In this document: piece after piece, positions 17,659 to 21,279 of the stretch
How the letters are laid out: the number at the start of each line of letters is the position of its first letter
How positions within the stretch are numbered: the first letter of the stretch is position 1
Origin: Lachnospiraceae bacterium
Lineage (GTDB): Bacteria > Bacillota > Clostridia > Lachnospirales > Lachnospiraceae
NCBI GenBank assembly: GCA_900767585.1
Contig: CAAFZP010000073.1
Coordinates: 1 to 21,279 of the forward strand
Length of the DNA stretch: 21,279 nucleotides
Direction of reading: 5' to 3'
Notes under the pieces: generated by a model
Database searches by the model: none
Seen by the model: only the letters and a program-made list of their open reading frames with translations
Told to the model about the DNA's origin: nothing
Position numbers and translations under genes: made by a program

Positions 17659-17687
17659 TTGACATTCATTTTCGATAGGACTAATAT
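17659..17687 (+). promoter_or_regulatory. Promoter of the T-box/cstA transcript
   Basis: Consensus TTGACA (17659-17664), 17-base spacer, TAATAT (17682-17687); predicted transcript start near 17694, directly before the T-box stem I. Confidence 0.8.
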
Positions 17688-17693
17688 GTCGGT

Positions 17694-18020
17694 AAACAAA
17701 GAGCAAATGCTGAGAACAGAACAAGGTTTTCGAAAGGAAATACTTCAGAGAGCTGTCGGTTGGTGTGAGACAGTGTAGGATTTCGGAAATTATCCTCTGC
17801 GAGCAGTGCACTGAATTCCTTTTTAGGACATTAGGTGTCACCGGTTTTCTACCGTTACATAGAAGCTTATTTCACAGATGACATGTTGAGATGATGCAAA
17901 AGATGCAAATATATCGATATGCGGTCTGTAAGATGAGAATGAGTGGTCGCATATGCGGCAAATAAAGTGGTAACGCGGAAGTTTAAACCTTCGTCTTTAT
18001 ATAAGACGGAGGTATTTTTT
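17694..18020 (+). ncRNA. T-box riboswitch leader
   Basis: tRNA-sensing leader that allows read-through into the carrier gene when the matching tRNA is uncharged. The apical stem I has CTGTC/GACAG (17753-17757, 17769-17773) closing the typical GGTTGGTGTGA loop. CGAAA/TTTCG (17731-17735, 17781-17785) closes the helix above the specifier loop. Stem III is a perfect ATATGCG/CGCATAT (17917-17923, 17948-17954). The T-box sequence AAAGTGGTAACGCG (17965-17978) contains the UGGU that would pair with the tRNA acceptor end (discriminator A). The terminator follows. By the usual GAA-specifier-A-CCT alignment, the specifier would be ATT (17789-17791, isoleucine); another register cannot be excluded. Confidence 0.92.
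17988..18020 (+). terminator. T-box conditional terminator
   Basis: 10-bp stem (17988-17997 with 18003-18012, one G-U pair), 5-base loop, then TATTTTTT. Its 5' arm starts with CCTTCGTC, which can pair instead with the GCGGAAG side of the antiterminator, giving the expected alternative fold. Confidence 0.88.
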
Positions 18021-18054
18021 ATGCTTTTACTCTTTGCAAATATTTAGAAGGGAG

Positions 18055-18068
18055 CCGCCGCGTGGCGG
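18055..18068 (+). other. Small GC-rich hairpin just before the cstA ribosome site
   Basis: CCGCC (18055-18059), loop GCGT, GGCGG (18064-18068), three bases before the GAGG ribosome site of the carrier gene. Could influence translation start; no more can be said from sequence. Confidence 0.4.
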
Positions 18069-18078
18069 GTGAGGAAGT

Positions 18079-19767
18079 ATGAATGGTTTAGTAATTGTTT
18101 TAATCGGAATTGTAGTGTTGTTCGCGGGCTATCTTTTCTATGGCAGATGGCTTGCAAAGAAATGGGGACTTGATCCGAAGGCTGAAACTCCGGCAGTGAA
18201 GTACGAGGATGGTGAGGACTATGTTCCATCATCCAAATTCACGGTATTCGCACATCAGTTTTCATCCATCGCAGGTGCAGGCCCTGTAACCGGACCAATC
18301 CTTGCATCTGTATTCGGCTGGGTGCCGGTATTGCTCTGGCTGTTGATCGGTGGATTGTTCTTCGGAGCCGTACAGGATTTCGGAGCCCTGTATGCATCTG
18401 TAAAGAACGAAGGTAAATCGATGGGTATGATCATCGAGAAGTATATCGGTAAGGCAGGAAGAAAGCTTTTCATGCTGTTTTGCTGGTTGTTCACATTGCT
18501 TGTTATCGCAGCATTTACGGATATGGTAGCCGGAACCTTCGTTGGTAAGGGTGTTGCAGATATGGCGAAGGAGACAAGCTATGCAAATGCATCCGCCGCT
18601 TCTATCTCCATGTTGTTTATCGTAGCGGCAATCGTATTTGGTGTAATCCAGAAGCATGTAAAGAATATGAACGAAGGTGTCAGAGCTGTCATTGCAATCG
18701 CACTTTTGGTAGGTATGTTTGCGCTTGGTATGCATTTTCCATGGTATGCTACAAAGAGTGCATGGATCTACATTGTTATGGCATATCTGTTCCTTGCATC
18801 GGTTATGCCAATGTGGTTACTGATGCAGCCACGTGATTACATGACGACATTCATGCTGCTTGGCATGATCGTCGGTGCAGTTGTCGGTGTTGTCGTAGCA
18901 CATCCAACGATGCAGCTCAATGCATATAACGGATTTAATGTCGGTGGAAATTATCTGTTCCCAACATTGTTTGTAACAATTGCCTGTGGTGCGGTTTCCG
19001 GATTCCACAGTCTGGTATCTTCCGGTACATCATCGAAGACGATCCGGAACGAAAAGGATATGCCGATGGTTGGTTATGGCGCCATGATTGTAGAGTCTTT
19101 GCTCGGTATTGTTGCATTGGTTGTTGTCGGAGCTGTTGCAGTCAATGGTACGAAGCCGGAGGGAACACCATTTGCAATCTTCTCCAGTGGTGTTGCTGGT
19201 TTCCTGGAGAAGCTTGGTCTGCCGGTTCAGCTCGCAACTGTATTTATGACAATGTGTGTATCTGCACTTGCACTGACATCGCTTGATTCGGTTGCACGTA
19301 TCGGACGTATGTCTTTCCAGGAGCTGTTCCTCGGCGATACAACCGATACATCAAAAATGCCTGTATGGCAGAAAATTTTGACTAACAAATATTTCGCAAC
19401 TGTGGTAACATTATTCTTTGGATATTTACTGACACTTGGTGGATATACTAATGTATGGCCTTTGTTTGGTTCTGCAAACCAGTTGCTTGCAGCGCTTGTC
19501 CTGATCGCGCTTGCAGTATTCTTAAAGACAACCGGAAGAACCGGATGGACACTGTACGCACCAATGTTCATCATGCTTTGTGTTACATTTACTGCATTGG
19601 TACAGAAGACAATCGCACTTGTAAAGAACATCGCCAGCGGAAATGCAACAATGCTCGTCGATGGACTGCAGTTTATCGTCGCAATCCTGCTGATGGTACT
19701 TGGTGTGCTGGTTGCATTTAGTTGTTTGAAGAAGCTGTTCACGAAGAAAGCAGAGGCTGAAAATTAG
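18079..19767 (+). CDS. cstA: CstA-family carbon starvation carrier (putative amino acid/peptide or pyruvate transporter)
   Basis: 562-residue polytopic membrane protein of the CstA/BtsT family, whose studied members carry peptides or pyruvate. Hydrophobic helices run through the whole length. The family hallmark HQFSSIAGAGPVTGP (59-73) and the nearby GAVQDFGAL are clear. It is shorter than E. coli CstA (about 700), consistent with a short clostridial form. The ATG follows GAGG at close spacing. Expression is controlled by the T-box upstream, which ties the gene to amino acid supply rather than to general carbon starvation. A GC-rich hairpin inside the following palindrome (about 19894-19928, then TTGTTTG) may end the transcript. 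The gene symbol marks family membership only. Confidence 0.9.
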   Translation: MNGLVIVLIGIVVLFAGYLFYGRWLAKKWGLDPKAETPAVKYEDGEDYVPSSKFTVFAHQFSSIAGAGPVTGPILASVFGWVPVLLWLLIGGLFFGAVQDFGALYASVKNEGKSMGMIIEKYIGKAGRKLFMLFCWLFTLLVIAAFTDMVAGTFVGKGVADMAKETSYANASAASISMLFIVAAIVFGVIQKHVKNMNEGVRAVIAIALLVGMFALGMHFPWYATKSAWIYIVMAYLFLASVMPMWLLMQPRDYMTTFMLLGMIVGAVVGVVVAHPTMQLNAYNGFNVGGNYLFPTLFVTIACGAVSGFHSLVSSGTSSKTIRNEKDMPMVGYGAMIVESLLGIVALVVVGAVAVNGTKPEGTPFAIFSSGVAGFLEKLGLPVQLATVFMTMCVSALALTSLDSVARIGRMSFQELFLGDTTDTSKMPVWQKILTNKYFATVVTLFFGYLLTLGGYTNVWPLFGSANQLLAALVLIALAVFLKTTGRTGWTLYAPMFIMLCVTFTALVQKTIALVKNIASGNATMLVDGLQFIVAILLMVLGVLVAFSCLKKLFTKKAEAEN

Positions 19768-19788
19768 GAGAATTGCGAATTAATATAA

Positions 19789-20044
19789 TAAAAATCGTAC
19801 GTATATTACATATCAGATTTGTATGATATAGGATGTATTGAAACTAAGAAGTACTAAAGATGTTCTGATATAAGTTTTGATAACGGACGCAAACGCCGCC
19901 GATTCGCCATCCATGGCTCAGCGGCGGCTTGTTTGAACATCGTGTTCAAACATTGCTGGATATTTACAGAACATCAAGTACTTCTATGTTCCAAACATAT
20001 CTATATTCCACAAATCTGATATGTTTATATACGTACGATATTTA
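19789..20044. repeat. 256-bp imperfect palindrome, MITE-like element
   Basis: This fills the 326-base gap between cstA and the hydrolase gene; no gene is seen in it. Outer arms pair as 19794-19806 with 20027-20039 (13 bp perfect) and 19809-19822 with 20010-20023 (14 bp perfect). Further in, AGAAGTACT (19847-19855 with 19977-19985) and GATGTTCTG (19859-19867 with 19967-19975) pair. The centre holds two more hairpins: GCCGCC/GGCGGC (19895-19900, 19923-19928) enclosing GCCAT/ATGGC, and a 9-bp GTTTGAACA/TGTTCAAAC (19931-19939, 19943-19951). The ends read TAAAAATCG and CGATATTTA, compatible with insertion at a TA. It could instead be a structured RNA or compound terminator. Confidence 0.7.
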
Positions 20045-20093
20045 CAAATAGGTTTCGCAATGACAAATTTTTGACTTTGGAAGGAGATACAGG

Positions 20094-21071
20094 ATGTGTA
20101 CAGCAGCGACGTATAAGACGAAGGATTTTTATTTTGGACGGACGCTTGATTATGAGTTTTCGTATGGCGATGAGGTGACGGTGACACCGCGGAATTTCTG
20201 TTTCCGGTTCCGGCACATGGGTGAAGTGAAGACGCACTACGCGATGATCGGCATGGCGTATGTGTCAGAAGATTATCCGCTTTACTATGATGCCGTAAAT
20301 GAGAAGGGACTCGGTATGGCAGGCTTGAATTTCGTTGGAAATGCGAAGTATCAGGATGTGCAGGCAGGTCGTGAGAATGTGGCACAGTTTGAGTTTATTC
20401 CGTGGATTTTGAGTCAGTGTGCAACAGTGTCTGAAGCACGTAAAATGTTAGAGAAGATGAATCTCGTTGGAACGCCGTATAGTGAGAAGCTGCCATGTGC
20501 ATCGCTGCATTGGATTATTGCAGATAAGGATGCCGCAATCGTGGTAGAATGTGTGGAGGATGGCTTGCATGTCTATGACAATCCGGTCGGTGTGCTGACG
20601 AACAATCCGCCATTTCCGGTGCAGATGTTCATGCTGAACAATTACATGCAGGTATCACCGAGTCAGCCGGAAAATCACTTTGCGAGGGAGCTTCCACTTG
20701 CGACGTATAGCCGTGGTATGGGTGGACTTGGGCTTCCGGGCGATCTTTCATCGGCGTCGCGGTTTGCAAAGGTCGCATTTACAAAGATGCATGCAATCTC
20801 CGGAGAGTCAGAAGCGGAGAGCGTAAGCCAGTTCTTCCATATCTTAGGTTCGGTGGAACAGCAGCGTGGCTGTTGTGAAGTGGAGCCGGGAAAATATGAG
20901 ATTACGATTTATACGTCCTGCGTCAATGCGGACAAGGGAATCTATTATTATACAACCTATGAGAATCATCAGATTCAGGCGGTGGATATGCACCGGGAGA
21001 ATCTGGATGGAGATACACTTCGCCGGTATCCGCTGATCAATGAGGAGCAGATTCATGTGGTGAATTCGTAG
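20094..21071 (+). CDS. bsh: Choloylglycine hydrolase family protein (probable bile salt hydrolase)
   Basis: Ntn-hydrolase of the linear amide C-N hydrolase family; predicted to cleave the amide of glycine- or taurine-conjugated bile acids, though penicillin V acylase activity cannot be excluded. 325 residues, the usual length. Methionine removal exposes the nucleophile C2. R16 and D19 (FGRTLDYE), N79 (GMAGLNF), N170 (GVLTN) and R223 (SSASRF) match the known active-site pattern. NEKGLG, GLGLPGD, YTSC and KGIYYY-TYEN blocks closely resemble the Clostridium perfringens enzyme as I remember it. No signal peptide, so cytoplasmic. Strong AAGGAG site. It stands alone after the palindrome, and a terminator follows. 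No clear promoter was found; one may lie in the palindrome. Confidence 0.92.
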   Translation: MCTAATYKTKDFYFGRTLDYEFSYGDEVTVTPRNFCFRFRHMGEVKTHYAMIGMAYVSEDYPLYYDAVNEKGLGMAGLNFVGNAKYQDVQAGRENVAQFEFIPWILSQCATVSEARKMLEKMNLVGTPYSEKLPCASLHWIIADKDAAIVVECVEDGLHVYDNPVGVLTNNPPFPVQMFMLNNYMQVSPSQPENHFARELPLATYSRGMGGLGLPGDLSSASRFAKVAFTKMHAISGESEAESVSQFFHILGSVEQQRGCCEVEPGKYEITIYTSCVNADKGIYYYTTYENHQIQAVDMHRENLDGDTLRRYPLINEEQIHVVNS

Positions 21072-21124
21072 TCAATAGTCATGGTTATAGAAATGATCTA
21101 ATTTTTTGGTAATCAGAGTTTGGG

Positions 21125-21153
21125 GCAGTCGATGAAAGTCGGCTGCTTTTTTT
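21125..21153 (+). terminator. Rho-independent terminator of the hydrolase gene
   Basis: 8-bp stem (21125-21132 with 21139-21146, one G-U pair), 6-base loop and a run of seven Ts, 53 bases after the stop codon. Confidence 0.88.
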
Positions 21154-21168
21154 GTGGTTTGAGTGGTG

Positions 21169-21208
21169 GGTTGGGGGAAAGCTGGAAAACTGGGAAAATC
21201 CCCCAACC
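21169..21208. repeat. 10-bp perfect inverted repeat with a 20-base G/A-rich spacer
   Basis: GGTTGGGGGA (21169-21178) and TCCCCCAACC (21199-21208) are exact reverse complements, lying between the hydrolase terminator and the putative IS end. No U tract follows, so it is not a typical terminator. Confidence 0.6.
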
Positions 21209-21228
21209 GGAAGCTGCTGGGTGATATG

Positions 21229-21262
21229 TACCCTCTTTACTGGACAACCAGTAAGGAGGGTA
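21229..21262 (+). promoter_or_regulatory. Hairpin that buries the ribosome site of the downstream frame
   Basis: 15-bp stem (21229-21243 with 21248-21262, one G-U pair) with loop ACAA. The 3' arm contains AAGGAGGG, the ribosome site of the ATG at 21268. Transcripts entering from outside would fold and block translation; a TATTTTT tract after the stem could also make it act as a terminator. Confidence 0.65.
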
Positions 21263-21267
21263 TTTTT

Positions 21268-21279
21268 ATGCGTTATAGT
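21268..21279 (+). CDS. Start of a gene truncated by the window end (possible transposase OrfA)
   Basis: ATG with GGAGG 8 bases upstream; only four codons (MRYS) are visible. The transposase guess rests on the IS-like context, not on this protein fragment. Confidence 0.4.

Larger units (their letters stand above)
21227..21279 (+). mobile_element. Putative left end of an IS3-family insertion sequence (cut by window end)
   Basis: The sequence TGTACCCTCTTTACTGGACA resembles the TG-starting termini of IS3-family elements, which typically have a TGGACA-like block. It is followed at once by a ribosome site and a new reading frame starting MRYS, as expected for OrfA. The outer boundary could be 21222 or 21227. 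The matching right end lies outside the window, so this is recognition of one end only. Confidence 0.5.

Noticed and set aside
17647..17841. Minus-strand open frame of 64 codons in the feoB-cstA gap
   Set aside because: It overlaps the promoter and T-box stem I, which explain the sequence fully.
19984..20385. Minus-strand open frame of 133 codons across the palindrome and the hydrolase start
   Set aside because: No ribosome site or family likeness; it is a shadow of the hydrolase gene plus palindrome sequence.

Overview
The window reads as chromosomal DNA of a gut-type Clostridia, most likely Lachnospiraceae. The reasons are moderate GC content, strong AGGAGG-type ribosome sites, a T-box leader, a FeoA-FeoB fusion, a choloylglycine (bile salt) hydrolase most like the Clostridium type, and a GPH sugar symporter. 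This placement is inferred from gene content and was not tested by a search.

Layout. Bases 1-8003 are mostly housekeeping: the 3' end of a GPH-family sugar/cation symporter, a bidirectional terminator, a convergent alanine racemase (alr), a small acidic protein of unknown function, the sbcD-sbcC nuclease operon (4-bp overlap), a second terminator and a convergent aldose-1-epimerase-like gene.

Bases 8015-15126 are the accessory-looking core. On the minus strand lie an intact DUF3137-type membrane protein and, upstream of it, a second copy wrecked by an internal deletion of about 250 bp. Diverging from these on the plus strand is a tight five-gene operon: a three-helix small membrane protein, an HTH protein with a repeated architecture, an FHA-domain protein, and two paralogous eukaryote-like Ser/Thr kinases with multi-helix membrane C-termini. 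Reader, writers and a putative DNA-binding output side by side look like a compact membrane phospho-signalling system. I do not recognise it as a named one, and it is the best candidate for something undescribed.

Bases 15163-19767 hold two transporters: an FeoA-FeoB fusion for ferrous iron behind its own promoter, and a CstA-family carrier preceded by a consensus promoter and a complete T-box riboswitch. The leader implies that the carrier responds to an uncharged tRNA, so its substrate is probably an amino acid or peptide. The putative specifier reads ATT (Ile).

Bases 19789-20044 form a 256-bp imperfect palindrome, bounded by TA, that resembles a MITE. Next come a bile-salt-hydrolase-like Ntn hydrolase (20094-21071), its terminator, another inverted repeat, and what looks like the left end of an IS3-family element. 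That element has a hairpin burying the ribosome site of a gene that runs off the window end.
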